Part shown: in pieces, positions 52,285 through 60,849 of the stretch
Numbering within the stretch: the stretch's first letter is position 1
Layout of the letters: the number at the start of each line of letters is the position of its first letter
From: Taibaiella koreensis
GTDB lineage: Bacteria > Bacteroidota > Bacteroidia > Chitinophagales > Chitinophagaceae
Direction: 5' to 3'
Length of the DNA: 64,000 nt
Assembly: GCF_003545715.1 (NCBI RefSeq)
Contig: NZ_QVNU01000001.1
Coordinates: 372,001-436,000 of the forward strand
Program-made: the position numbers and the translations under genes
The notes under the pieces: model-generated
What the model was told of the DNA's origin: nothing
What the model saw: only the letters and a program-made list of their open reading frames with translations
The model's database searches: none

Positions 52285-54198
52285 ATGCGTTACCTGGCTT
52301 TACTTATGGTCCTTTTGTACAGTGCCGGAATGTCGAATGCGCAGGGGATTGTAACGCCAAAAGCACAGCGACTGTATAGCCGTGCACAGGAATGCATTCG
52401 CCTGCATCGTAGCACAGAGGCAGAAACACTACTTCAAAAATGTCTTCGTGAAGCTCCGAATTTTACCGATGCGTACACGGCATTAGGCATGCTGTATTGT
52501 GACAACGGTCAGTACAGCAAAGCTGCCGATGTATTCCGGCAGGCTTCCGGCGCCTGCCCTTCCTGTACGCAGGCTTTTGTGCTGCCGCTCGCCCGCGCCT
52601 TATGCCAGGCACGTCAATACGAACAGGCCTCGTCAGTACTGGATCAATGGAAGAGGTCCGCCGCGCTTTCGCCATCCCTCAAAGGGGAATACGACCGCCT
52701 CCGGCAAAATGCCCAGTTTGGAAAGTATGCGGTCAATGCCAGGCCTACAGATACGCCCATCAACATGGGCGCACGCATCAATTCGGTATACGATGAATAC
52801 TTTCCTTCGGTAAGTATCGACGACAGCACATTGGTATTTACCCGTCGCACCAATGGGGTCGATGAGGACTTTTATATAGCACAGCGCGACTCCTGCGGCG
52901 GTTGGTTCATTGCCCGCGATATGGGCAGCCCGCCCAATTCGGGAATGCAGGAAGGAGCGCAAATGCGCTCTGCAGATGGACACTACCTCTTTTTTATGCG
53001 ATGTGGCAACCGTAGCGAGAACGGATGGGAAGCGGGTGGTTGCGACCTCTATTTTTCTTATACCAAAGACGCGGGCTGGTCGCAGCCTGTGCCCTTCGGC
53101 GCTACCATCAATACGCCGGGATACGAAGGGATGCCTGCGCTATCCTGTGACAATAAGGAACTGTATTTCGTAAGCGACCGGGTGGGAGGCTATGGGGGAA
53201 AGGATATCTGGGTGTCCCGCTTTGAGAACGGCCTGTGGCAGGTGCCGGAGAACCTGGGGCCTGAGGTTAATACACCCTTCGATGAAACGGCTCCGTTTAT
53301 CGCTTCCGATAACCAGACCCTTTATTTTGTTTCCGACGGCCATCCCGGCCTGGGGGGCAACGATATTTTCTACAGCCGCAAAAAGAAGGATAAATGGCAG
53401 CGGCCCGAAAATATGGGTTATCCCTTCAATACGCCTTTCGATGACGTAAGCCTGTGTCTGAGCGCCGATGGCCGGAAGGCTTACCTGGCTTCTAACAGGG
53501 AGGGGGGATTGGGTAACATGGATCTGTACGAGGTCCGCATGCCGGAGACAGCGCAGCCGGAACCTTATACTTATGTTTTTGGTATTGCTTACGACAGCCT
53601 CGATAAGCGGAGACTTAATTATGCCCAGATCGAATGGAGCGATGCGGAGACTGGGGAAAAGCTATACCATTACCAGAGCAACAGGGGCGATGCCAGCTAT
53701 ATGGCTTCTGTACTACTCCATCGCAAATATGGCCTGCATGTGTACCGCGTGGGCTATGCCGATTATAACGATACCATTTCTTTCACAACGGCGCATGTAC
53801 TGGCGCCGGATACGCTCAATTTTCCATTGCTGGACTTCAACTACAGCCCTCCGCTCTACGATACGTTGCTGGCCCGCTTTTATTTCCTGCGCAGCAATGT
53901 GCAACTCAGCGATAGCGACCAGGCACAGCTGAAGGCCATGATCGCTCCGTACCTGGAGCAGACGCGCGTCGAATTCTTTGTGAATGGCTATACCGATGAC
54001 TCCGGTACGCCGGCCATCAATGAGGAACTATCGTCTGCCCGCGCCAGAACGCTGGCCAGTCTGCTGGGAGCAATGGGCATTGGCGACGATAAGATCCACA
54101 TCCAGGGCTGGGCCGATGCCGATCCTATTGCCCCAAACGACAGCGAGGAACACCGGCAGCAGAACCGGAGAGTCGAAATAGTACTGCGTAAGCCCTGA
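52285..54198 (+). CDS. PorE-like OmpA-family protein (T9SS periplasmic anchor)
   Basis: 637 residues. Signal peptide to about residue 20 (no lipobox). In order: TPR repeats (about 20-140), a PD40 beta-propeller (about 160-420; SRFENGLWQVPENLGPEVNT and FYSRKKKDKWQRPENMGYPF), a carboxypeptidase-regulatory-like domain (YTYVFGIAYDSLDKRRLNYA, about 430-510), and a C-terminal OmpA peptidoglycan-binding domain (FFVNGYTDDSGTPAINEELS, QQNRRVEIVL). That four-domain order is known from PorE, a T9SS protein that ties the machinery to the wall. PorE is a lipoprotein in the model organism; this one is not, so the role is inferred. Confidence 0.7.
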   Translation: MRYLALLMVLLYSAGMSNAQGIVTPKAQRLYSRAQECIRLHRSTEAETLLQKCLREAPNFTDAYTALGMLYCDNGQYSKAADVFRQASGACPSCTQAFVLPLARALCQARQYEQASSVLDQWKRSAALSPSLKGEYDRLRQNAQFGKYAVNARPTDTPINMGARINSVYDEYFPSVSIDDSTLVFTRRTNGVDEDFYIAQRDSCGGWFIARDMGSPPNSGMQEGAQMRSADGHYLFFMRCGNRSENGWEAGGCDLYFSYTKDAGWSQPVPFGATINTPGYEGMPALSCDNKELYFVSDRVGGYGGKDIWVSRFENGLWQVPENLGPEVNTPFDETAPFIASDNQTLYFVSDGHPGLGGNDIFYSRKKKDKWQRPENMGYPFNTPFDDVSLCLSADGRKAYLASNREGGLGNMDLYEVRMPETAQPEPYTYVFGIAYDSLDKRRLNYAQIEWSDAETGEKLYHYQSNRGDASYMASVLLHRKYGLHVYRVGYADYNDTISFTTAHVLAPDTLNFPLLDFNYSPPLYDTLLARFYFLRSNVQLSDSDQAQLKAMIAPYLEQTRVEFFVNGYTDDSGTPAINEELSSARARTLASLLGAMGIGDDKIHIQGWADADPIAPNDSEEHRQQNRRVEIVLRKP

Positions 54199-54201
54199 GT
54201 A

Positions 54202-54540
54202 TCAGCCCTTCGTTTGGGTGTAGCCCCATTCTTTCAGCCATGTAATCACTTTGTCTTTGTAGTCGCCTTGTATCAGTATTTCCCCATCCTTGGCGCTGCC
54301 GCCCGTGCCACATTTGGTTTTTAGCCTTTTGCCCAGCTCGCTCAGGTCGTCTTCTGTACCGTCAAAGCCATCAATTATGGTTACTGTTTTGCCGCCGCGG
54401 TGTTTCTTTTCGATACGCACCCGCAGCTTCTGGGCTTTGGGTTCAGCTGTGTCCTGCTGTTCCGGTGGCTCCTCCTTCATCATGTCAGGATTGGTAGAAA
54501 ATACCAGTCCGCTGAAGCTGTTGAGCTTTTTCTTTGTCAT
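54202..54540 (-). CDS. yciH: eIF1/SUI1-like protein (YciH)
   Basis: 112 residues. The C-terminal 70 residues match the SUI1 fold: LRVRIEKKHRGGKTVTIIDG, then LKTKCGTGGSAKDGEILIQG, with the typical K-C-G-T-G-G-S signature. The N-terminus (about 40 residues) is Glu/Pro-rich and flexible. Bacterial YciH proteins may act on initiation fidelity; they are not essential in E. coli. It converges on the PorE-like gene with a 3-nt gap. Confidence 0.88.
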   Translation of the reverse strand: MTKKKLNSFSGLVFSTNPDMMKEEPPEQQDTAEPKAQKLRVRIEKKHRGGKTVTIIDGFDGTEDDLSELGKRLKTKCGTGGSAKDGEILIQGDYKDKVITWLKEWGYTQTKG

Positions 54541-54555
54541 AGCACTATTGTTTGA

Positions 54556-55482
54556 TCAGCCCAGAAGTGTCTTTTTTACTTTCCAGAGCAAAGAACGGTT
54601 CCTGGAAGCACAAAGGTACGTTTTTTGGCTGCCGCCGAAACGGCGGAAAAACGCGGCGATACCTGGATCCATACTGCCTTCGAAGTCGAATGCAGACAAG
54701 CCTTTTTGCCTTGCCGTTTTTATGGCATACCATATCAGCAGTCTTACAGCGCCGGGATGCGCCGCTTCAGGATCTACCGCGCTTAGCAGCAGGTACATCT
54801 TTTGATGATCCCAAACGGTGAAGATAGTTGCATTGGTGTGGCCCTGCTCGTCCTGCAGGTACCACAGGCCGCCGCTATTCTTTTCCCTGCTGGTATGCAC
54901 CAGGCGATCGATGAGCGCCGGATCGAAAGGATAGGCTTTATTCTTCCGGGCGAAGGTTTCGCGGTGAAGCGTGAGCAGGCGTTCGGTTGAGCCGGTATGT
55001 TCAACAACGGAATGGTGGCTTTCAGCCTGCCGGATCAGGTTGCGGTGATTGCTGTTCATAGCGCGCCAGAGCATGTCTTCCTCCGGCGCCAGACCAATCT
55101 CAAAAGTGATCTTTTCCGATACCTCAAAGTCTTTCTGCTGCAATAATGCCGCCTGGTGAAAAGCAACGGTAGTTTCCATATCGAAGCTGTCCCAGCGGGG
55201 AAGCTGCTGCCAGAGCGCCTCAAAAACAGCCGCTTCTTCTTTTTCGGAAAGGGATTGCAGGAACAGCGGTCCCAGGTAAGGTGTCAGCAAGGGATTACGG
55301 GCTATAGCTAATCCTATTTTCTTTTCCCTCGCAACAGGCCATATGCCTGCCGGGGCGCCATCGGGGCCGGGTGCGAGGGCTATTTGCCAGTCGTTGCTGA
55401 CGATATCCAGCCACCAGGGCTGGAAAAATACCGGCAGCTGTTGTAGTAGCAGCGGTGATCCGAGATATTGTTCCTTACGCAT
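54556..55482 (-). CDS. GNAT/FemX-like acyltransferase
   Basis: I start at 55482 (MRKEQYLGSPLLLQQLPVFF); the 40 codons upstream belong to the overlap with the hydrolase gene. 308 residues with a two-lobe GNAT pattern: NSNHRNLIRQAESHHSVVEH (with N-x-x-R-N-L as in FemX-like proteins), TLHRETFARKNKAYPFDPAL, and GAVRLLIWYAIKTARQKGLS followed by FDFEGSMDPGIAAFFRRFGG. This matches the acetyltransferase group near FemAB and CelD proteins. Substrate unknown; envelope or polysaccharide modification is a reasonable guess. The hydrolase gene ends 88 nt upstream. Confidence 0.72.
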   Translation of the reverse strand: MRKEQYLGSPLLLQQLPVFFQPWWLDIVSNDWQIALAPGPDGAPAGIWPVAREKKIGLAIARNPLLTPYLGPLFLQSLSEKEEAAVFEALWQQLPRWDSFDMETTVAFHQAALLQQKDFEVSEKITFEIGLAPEEDMLWRAMNSNHRNLIRQAESHHSVVEHTGSTERLLTLHRETFARKNKAYPFDPALIDRLVHTSREKNSGGLWYLQDEQGHTNATIFTVWDHQKMYLLLSAVDPEAAHPGAVRLLIWYAIKTARQKGLSAFDFEGSMDPGIAAFFRRFGGSQKTYLCASRNRSLLWKVKKTLLG

Positions 55483-55570
55483 AACCAAGGCGCAGAAAAA
55501 GCGCCTGCCTTGTTTTTCGCAATAATACGAAAATATAGACAGGCGCTCTGTAGTATATCTTGGGTAATGC

Positions 55571-56407
55571 TTAGAGGAGGAAGGCTTCGATCGCCCGTAC
55601 AACGCGGTCGGCGTTGGCGCCGTAAAGCATGGTCTGATGATTGCCGTCTACGCCTACGTACCGGCAATGGTGCATCAGCTCCACCGTTTCTTTTGCTTTG
55701 AAATCGGGCAGCAGCGGCTCGTCCATGGTATAGTTGTCGAGCGCGTTGATGAGTACCGCAGGTTGCATTACCTGCTCAAAAGTCTGTACCCAGGGCTGTT
55801 GTGCCACACCGGTAGCCACTTCTATAATATTGGAAAGATTGGGATAGGGATTGGCAGTACCATCCTCCCTTATGTGGGCGTCGGCTTTGTAATAGCTTTC
55901 CATATCCTTGTCCCAGAAAGTGTTTTGGGGTGCCGCCTTCATCTCTTCCAGGAAGCTGGCATAAGAAGGGAAAGTCTTGTCCAGCCTGCTAAGGGTAGGC
56001 CCCAGCATAGCGGGAGCGTTGGGGTTCATTTCGGCAGCAGCATCCAGGATCACCAGCCGTTCCACGCGTTCGGGATAATGGGCTGCCATGTATACGCTAA
56101 GCAAGGCGCCATAAGAATGACCGCCCAACAATGCTTTTTCAATGCCGAGATGGTCCAGCAGACCCAGTATATCCTGGGCATGGTCTTCCAAGCCATAGCG
56201 AAAGGCCGGCTTGCTGCTAAGGCCACGGCCCCGGAGGTCGGGAGAAATAAGACGGAAATGTCTTGTAAGGCCATGATTGACCAATCCGTCGAAGGCATGG
56301 GCATTGGCGGTCAGGCCGTGCATCAGCACAAGGGTGGGATTCCCTTTAGGATGGTATTCGACGTAATGTAGCTCGATATTATTGGTGCTGATCGTGTAAT
56401 CTGTCAC
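55571..56407 (-). CDS. Alpha/beta hydrolase
   Basis: 278 residues. NPTLVLMHGLTANAHAFDGL (oxyanion region), nucleophile Ser in GGHSYGALLSVYMAAHYPER and His in GVDGNHQTMLYG near the end give a complete alpha/beta hydrolase. No signal peptide: cytoplasmic. The substrate may be an ester or lactone. It follows the SDR gene on the same strand, 27 nt after its stop, so the two probably act together. Confidence 0.85.
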   Translation of the reverse strand: MTDYTISTNNIELHYVEYHPKGNPTLVLMHGLTANAHAFDGLVNHGLTRHFRLISPDLRGRGLSSKPAFRYGLEDHAQDILGLLDHLGIEKALLGGHSYGALLSVYMAAHYPERVERLVILDAAAEMNPNAPAMLGPTLSRLDKTFPSYASFLEEMKAAPQNTFWDKDMESYYKADAHIREDGTANPYPNLSNIIEVATGVAQQPWVQTFEQVMQPAVLINALDNYTMDEPLLPDFKAKETVELMHHCRYVGVDGNHQTMLYGANADRVVRAIEAFLL

Positions 56408-56434
56408 TATAAGTTGTTTTGATGAACAATAAGC

Positions 56435-57208
56435 TTAGTGCGCGGTCCAGCCGGCATCCAGTGGCATAGCAATGCCCGTGATGGTAGCTGCCGCTTCGCT
56501 GTCGGCCAGGTAAAGGATCGTTTGGGCAATGGTATCGAGCGAAATGAAGTCCTTGATGGCATGCTCCGCCAGGAATACTTTTTCGATCACCTCTTCGCGC
56601 GTCATGTTATGCGCCTTCATCTGGTCGGGGATCTGTTTGTCGACAATAGGCGTGTGCACATAGCCCGGGCAAATGGCGTTGGCGGTAATGCCGTGCTCGC
56701 CGCCTTCCAGCGCCAGCACTTTGGTAAAGCCGATAATGCCGTGCTTGGCGGCAACATAGGCGCTTTTGAAAGGCGATGCGATCAAGCCGTGCGCAGACGA
56801 TATATTGATCACCCGGCCAAACTTATTGGCCTTCATCGAGGGCAGTATGGCTTTGGTTAAATGAAACGCAGCCGTAAGGTTAATGGCGATGATGGCATCC
56901 CACTTGTCCTCGGGGAAATCTTCAATGGGCGCCACGAATTGTATGCCGGCATTGTTGATCAGTACTTCAACCGATCCGAATTTATCCAGCGCTTCCTTGG
57001 CCAGCGCCCTTATCGCTTCGGGCTGCATCATATTGGCGGGAGAAAAGAGATAGCCTATGCCAAACTCCTGGGCTACGCCGGCTGCGATCTCTGCGCCGTT
57101 CTCCTCCAGTCCGTTAAAGACAATGTTGTATCCTTTTGCCGCGAAGGCTTTGGCGGTAGCGAGGCCTATGCCGCTTGTGCTACCGGTGATCAATGCTGTT
57201 TTTGCCAT
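56435..57208 (-). CDS. 3-hydroxybutyrate-dehydrogenase-like SDR
   Basis: 257 residues. Cofactor motif ALITGSTSGIGLATAKAFAA (residues 5-24), INNAGIQFVAPIEDFPEDKW, and the catalytic Ser in INISSAHGLIASPFKSAYVA with Y-x-x-x-K in SAYVAAKHGIIGFTKVL. ITANAICPGYVHTPIVDKQI is typical of D-3-hydroxybutyrate dehydrogenases, which make acetoacetate with NAD. It starts a unit with the hydrolase gene (27 nt). With the hydrolase it may serve storage-polymer or hydroxy-acid turnover, which is inference. Confidence 0.85.
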   Translation of the reverse strand: MAKTALITGSTSGIGLATAKAFAAKGYNIVFNGLEENGAEIAAGVAQEFGIGYLFSPANMMQPEAIRALAKEALDKFGSVEVLINNAGIQFVAPIEDFPEDKWDAIIAINLTAAFHLTKAILPSMKANKFGRVINISSAHGLIASPFKSAYVAAKHGIIGFTKVLALEGGEHGITANAICPGYVHTPIVDKQIPDQMKAHNMTREEVIEKVFLAEHAIKDFISLDTIAQTILYLADSEAAATITGIAMPLDAGWTAH

Positions 57209-57287
57209 AAAATGTTTTTATTGTTTACCCGGTAAATTTCAGGGAATAAAACAGTTTGTACTGTAAAGCAATTGTTATGCAATGTGT

Positions 57288-57833
57288 TTATCGCAAAAAG
57301 GGGCTGCTGAAGTCTTCCAGCCGGGAAAAAGAAAGGTCCCTTTCTGAAAGCACCGGGGCATAGCATTCCCAATCGAAGCCAAAAGAATCGTAGCGGATGC
57401 CTGTATCGTGTTCGCGGCTATGCTCCGAAGAGACCAGGTAGCAGGTCATCGCGCCTTCGCTTAGCGACTTGAAGCCATGCGCAAATCCTTTTGGAATATA
57501 ATAAGCCAGGTGATTGTCGGCCGAAAGCGTTGTCGCATAGTACCTGCCATAAGTATCGCTGTCGCTGCGCAGGTCGACCATTACATCCAGTATAGCGCCC
57601 GAAGGGCAGTACACCACCTTGGCATGATCGTGAGGCGGCAACTGGAAATGCATGCCCCGGATCACATCTTTGGCCGAAAGGGAAAAGTAGCTCTCCTGCA
57701 GGCGAAAATCAATGCCTTCGTGTGCGAAAATGCTGTGCTGAAAAACCTTTATAAAGCTGCCGCGGTCGTCGTTGAAAGCAGGCAAGGTAACCAGAAAGGC
57801 ATCATTAAGGGGTAGTGGGCTGAAATGGAACAT
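57288..57833 (-). CDS. rmlC: dTDP-4-dehydrorhamnose 3,5-epimerase
   Basis: I start at 57833 (MFHFSPLPLNDAFLVTLPAF). 181 residues of the RmlC cupin: GSFIKVFQHSIF, SAKDVIRGMHFQLPPHDHAK with His62, VVYCPSGAILDVMVDLRSDS and YIPKGFAHGFKSLSEGAMTC. It makes dTDP-4-dehydro-L-rhamnose, a precursor of surface rhamnose. The other rml genes are not here. A TACTTTTG element (57861-57868) stands upstream on the minus strand. Confidence 0.9.
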   Translation of the reverse strand: MFHFSPLPLNDAFLVTLPAFNDDRGSFIKVFQHSIFAHEGIDFRLQESYFSLSAKDVIRGMHFQLPPHDHAKVVYCPSGAILDVMVDLRSDSDTYGRYYATTLSADNHLAYYIPKGFAHGFKSLSEGAMTCYLVSSEHSREHDTGIRYDSFGFDWECYAPVLSERDLSFSRLEDFSSPFLR

Positions 57834-57860
57834 TGTTTTAATCTGTAATCCGTAGGAGCT

Positions 57861-57868
57861 CAAAAGTA
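57861..57868 (-). promoter_or_regulatory. -7 element of the rmlC gene
   Basis: Minus strand TACTTTTG, an exact TAnnTTTG, 27 nt before the ATG at 57833. Confidence 0.5.
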
Positions 57869-58040
57869 CGATTTATGTTAACACATTTTTGTATTTATAT
57901 TGGCGGGCAGGCGCTAAACCTTCAACCTCAGTCCTCGTCTTATTAGTGCATCTTGATATGATGGTTGTGCATGCTGCCAATTATCGCTATAAAGATGATC
58001 CCTGCGCAGGAAACATCGTTAACTGAATAAAAGCCATTTT

Positions 58041-58403
58041 ATGAGAAAGTATCTTTTGACAGCGGCCCTTATCGCGTTCTTCGGATTATTCATGAATTTC
58101 ACCGCAGGAGCCCAAGGCTGGCACAGAGGCCATTACAAGCAACGCTACAAAGAGCAACGGAGAGTAGAAAGAGCCTACAGGCATGGTTATTATCAGGGCG
58201 CACGGCAGGGTTATGGTTATCAGCGACCTTATGCCCCGGCCCGTTATTACAGCTATCAAAGGCCATACCGCAGGTATTATCGCCGTCCCTATTACCGCCC
58301 GGCGTATTATGCACCACCAAGGCCCTATGCAACAGGAGGCATCAGCATCAATATTCCTTTGCCGCCGCACCCGCCTTTGCCACCGCATCCACCTTTGCCT
58401 TAA
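58041..58403 (+). CDS. Secreted Tyr/Arg-rich protein with a Pro-His tail (copy 1)
   Basis: 120 residues with a signal peptide ending FTAGAQ. The mature chain is low in hydrophobic residues: HRGHYKQRY, RHGYYQGARQGYGYQRPY, then a run of YRRYYRRPYYRPAYYAPPR, and a tail of P-L-P-P-H-P-P repeats (PLPPHPPLPPHPPLP). It resembles copy 2 at 58531. His and Tyr suggest metal or cell-wall binding; no fold is evident. It ends at a terminator (58432). Confidence 0.65.
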   Translation: MRKYLLTAALIAFFGLFMNFTAGAQGWHRGHYKQRYKEQRRVERAYRHGYYQGARQGYGYQRPYAPARYYSYQRPYRRYYRRPYYRPAYYAPPRPYATGGISINIPLPPHPPLPPHPPLP

Positions 58404-58431
58404 ATAGCTATCTGAATACTATTGCTATCTG

Positions 58432-58460
58432 ATGTTCTGGCAAGACGATTGCCAGAACAT
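58432..58460 (+). terminator. Terminator after copy 1
   Basis: 11-bp stem atgttctggca / tgccagaacat with a 7-nt loop, followed by tttt, 28 nt past the stop. Confidence 0.8.
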
Positions 58461-58530
58461 TTTTGCTTTTAGCTTGTCATCATAACAGATCGGGAAAACC
58501 AGTGTTTTTTCCTGTAAAAATCTAAAACAC

Positions 58531-58812
58531 ATGAGAAAATTAATTTGGTACGTGGTATTGATCCTGACGCTCGGATTATTTTCGGCACCGGAAAGCTACG
58601 CGCAACGACGCCCACATCGTGGCTATTACAAGCATTACAATAAGCGGTATCACCGGGGATACCATCCCCGCCGCCATTATTACCGGTCGCATCCCCGACC
58701 TTACGTAAGACCTTTGCCGCCCCGGCCGCCGTTGCCACACCATCGCCCGCCGCACCCGCCATTACCGCCACATCCGCCATTACCGCCGCACCCGCCTTTA
58801 CCCCGCAGGTAG
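58531..58812 (+). CDS. Secreted Tyr/Arg-rich protein with a Pro-His tail (copy 2)
   Basis: 93 residues. Signal peptide ending PESYAQ, then RRPHRGYYKHYNKRYHRGYH, PRRHYYRSHPRPY, and a tail of at least four L-P-P-H-P-P units ending PLPRR. Same plan as copy 1, but shorter in the Tyr/Arg part. Together they look like a duplicated gene. The role is unknown. It has its own terminator at 58821. Confidence 0.62.
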   Translation: MRKLIWYVVLILTLGLFSAPESYAQRRPHRGYYKHYNKRYHRGYHPRRHYYRSHPRPYVRPLPPRPPLPHHRPPHPPLPPHPPLPPHPPLPRR

Positions 58813-58820
58813 GCCTGTTA

Positions 58821-58852
58821 AAAACGTTCCGGTACCGATACCGGAACGTTTT
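58821..58852 (+). terminator. Terminator after copy 2
   Basis: 14-bp stem aaaacgttccggta / taccggaacgtttt, a 4-nt loop, then T and A residues. Confidence 0.85.
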
Positions 58853-58879
58853 TGTTTATATCTGTATCAGGGCTGCACA

Positions 58880-58912
58880 TTTGCGCATTTTATTAATTTA
58901 GACTTAACTTTG
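58880..58912 (+). promoter_or_regulatory. Strong promoter of the PurF-like gene
   Basis: TTTG at 58880-58883 and TAACTTTG at 58905-58912, 21 nt apart: both elements match the consensus. The ATG is at 58920, 7 nt after the -7 element, so the message would be leaderless or nearly so. Confidence 0.7.
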
Positions 58913-58919
58913 CGTCCTC

Positions 58920-60767
58920 ATGTCAGATGCTTTAAAACACGAATGCGGGCTTGCCTACATTCGGCTGCTCAAGCCCATTTCTTACTACCACCGTAAATAC
59001 GGTACTTCCTTTTACGCATTGAACAAGCTTTACCTCCTGATGGAGAAGCAGCATAACCGGGGCCAGGATGGGGCCGGTATTGCTACGCTGAAGCTTAACG
59101 TAGAGCCGGGTTACCAATTCATGCACCGTCTGCGCATCGCAGGACCGGGAGCGATCAAGGAAATTTTTGCATCGGTACAGGACGAAGTAACAGAGCTTGA
59201 ACGTATGTATCCCAATCTGCGGGACTATCCCGGCTTAATGAAAGGATACCTGCGTTTTATGGGCGAAGTGATGCTGGGGCATCTGCGCTATGGTACACAG
59301 GGCAAAAACAGCGTGAAATTTTGCCACCCCTTTGTAAAATCGGACATTAACCCTGCCCGTAACCTGACCATGGCGGGCAATTTCAACCTGGTGAATACCG
59401 ATGAGCTGTTTGCGATGCTGAAGGAGAACCCGGACGAGACCATGCGGACCAGCGACCTGGGCGCGATGATCGATACCGTGCATCACTTCCTCTGCGAAGA
59501 AGAAGCCAAGTCGCCCGAGAATCCCGATGTGGAAGCGATGCTGCGCAACGCGGCCAGTCGCTTCGACGGCGGCTATGTCTGCGGCGGACTTATCGGCAAT
59601 GGCGACAGCTTCGTATTGCGCGATAAGCATGGCATACGGCCGGCCTATTATTATCACGACGATGAGATCGTAGTCGTTGCGTCGGAGCGTCCTGCTATCC
59701 AGACCAGCTTCAATGTGCAGCAGCACGAGATCAAAGAATTGCCGCCGGGTTGTGCCGTGATCGTAAAAGCAGATGGTACCCTGAGCGTGCCGCAAATACT
59801 GGAGCCTGCGGAAAAAAAGGCCTGCAGCTTCGAAAGGATCTACTTTAGCCGTGGCAGCGATGCCGATATCTACCAGGAACGCATGGCACTGGGCAATAAC
59901 CTGGCACCCCAGGTGTTGAAGGCGATAGACAACGATTTAAAGAATACGATCATCTCTTTTATCCCTAATACTGCTGAAACGGCTTTTTACGGCCTCATCA
60001 AGGGATTGGAGGATTACCTGAAAGAACTGAAGATCCAGCGGATCATCCGCAACCGGAATACGATGACCGATGCAGAGATCAGCGAGCTGATCCGCCGTAG
60101 GGTGCGTATCGAGAAGCTGGCCATTAAAGATGTAAAGTTGCGCACCTTTATTACTTCCGACTCGACACGCGACGAGATGGTGCAACACGTATATGATATT
60201 ACCTATGGTACGGTAAAGCCTCAGCAGGATACCCTTGTCGTGATCGACGACAGCATTGTAAGAGGTACCACGCTGCGGCAAAGCATTATCAAAATGCTGG
60301 ACCGGCTCAAGCCCAAAAAAATTATTGTAGTCTCTTCGGCGCCACAGATCCGCTATCCCGATTGCTATGGCATCGATATGAGCCGTATGGCCGATTTTAT
60401 TGCGTTCCAGGCTGCCGTAGAGCTGCTGAAGGATCGTAATATGAACCATGTGCTTACGGAGGCCTATCTCAAATGTAATACGGCAAGAGAGCACAACCGG
60501 CTGCACGAGGAGAACTTTGTCAAAGACATCTATGCGCCGTTCACGCCTGAGGAGATCAGCGAAAAGATAGGTCAGCTGCTGCGTCCCGAAGATGTTGAAG
60601 CAGAGGTACAGATCATTTACCAATCCATCGAAGGCTTGCACGAGGCCTGTCCGCACAACAAGGGTGACTGGTATTTTACCGGCAACTATCCCACACCGGG
60701 TGGCAACAAAGTGGCCAACCGCGCCTTTATGAACTATATGGAAAACAAGGCAGGACGCGGCTATTAG
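58920..60767 (+). CDS. Long amidophosphoribosyltransferase-like protein (PurF family)
   Basis: 615 residues, clearly longer than classical PurF (about 470-510). Cys9 in ALKHECGLAYIR would be the glutaminase nucleophile after processing of the short N-terminus; HNRGQDGAGIATLKL and GHLRYGTQGKNSVKF are glutaminase marks. The PRPP motif is in TLVVIDDSIVRGTTLRQSII. The extra length is mainly in insertions of the N-half (EVTELERMYPNLRDYPGLMK) and a C-terminal extension. Bacteroidota often have a second, longer PurF-like enzyme; this one fits. The first step of purine synthesis is likely, but a separate role is possible. Confidence 0.8.
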   Translation: MSDALKHECGLAYIRLLKPISYYHRKYGTSFYALNKLYLLMEKQHNRGQDGAGIATLKLNVEPGYQFMHRLRIAGPGAIKEIFASVQDEVTELERMYPNLRDYPGLMKGYLRFMGEVMLGHLRYGTQGKNSVKFCHPFVKSDINPARNLTMAGNFNLVNTDELFAMLKENPDETMRTSDLGAMIDTVHHFLCEEEAKSPENPDVEAMLRNAASRFDGGYVCGGLIGNGDSFVLRDKHGIRPAYYYHDDEIVVVASERPAIQTSFNVQQHEIKELPPGCAVIVKADGTLSVPQILEPAEKKACSFERIYFSRGSDADIYQERMALGNNLAPQVLKAIDNDLKNTIISFIPNTAETAFYGLIKGLEDYLKELKIQRIIRNRNTMTDAEISELIRRRVRIEKLAIKDVKLRTFITSDSTRDEMVQHVYDITYGTVKPQQDTLVVIDDSIVRGTTLRQSIIKMLDRLKPKKIIVVSSAPQIRYPDCYGIDMSRMADFIAFQAAVELLKDRNMNHVLTEAYLKCNTAREHNRLHEENFVKDIYAPFTPEEISEKIGQLLRPEDVEAEVQIIYQSIEGLHEACPHNKGDWYFTGNYPTPGGNKVANRAFMNYMENKAGRGY

Positions 60768-60788
60768 CAGCAGCTGCGGAAATAATAA

Positions 60789-60824
60789 AGCAAGGAGCCG
60801 TTTCGAGGGGAACGGCTCCTTGCT
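60789..60824. terminator. Bidirectional terminator after the PurF-like gene
   Basis: 14-bp stem agcaaggagccgtt / aacggctccttgct with an 8-nt loop, then ttt. It also lies beyond the stop of the convergent lipoprotein gene (60850). Confidence 0.85.
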
Positions 60825-60849
60825 TTTATGGGAAGGCGGCTGTACCGCT

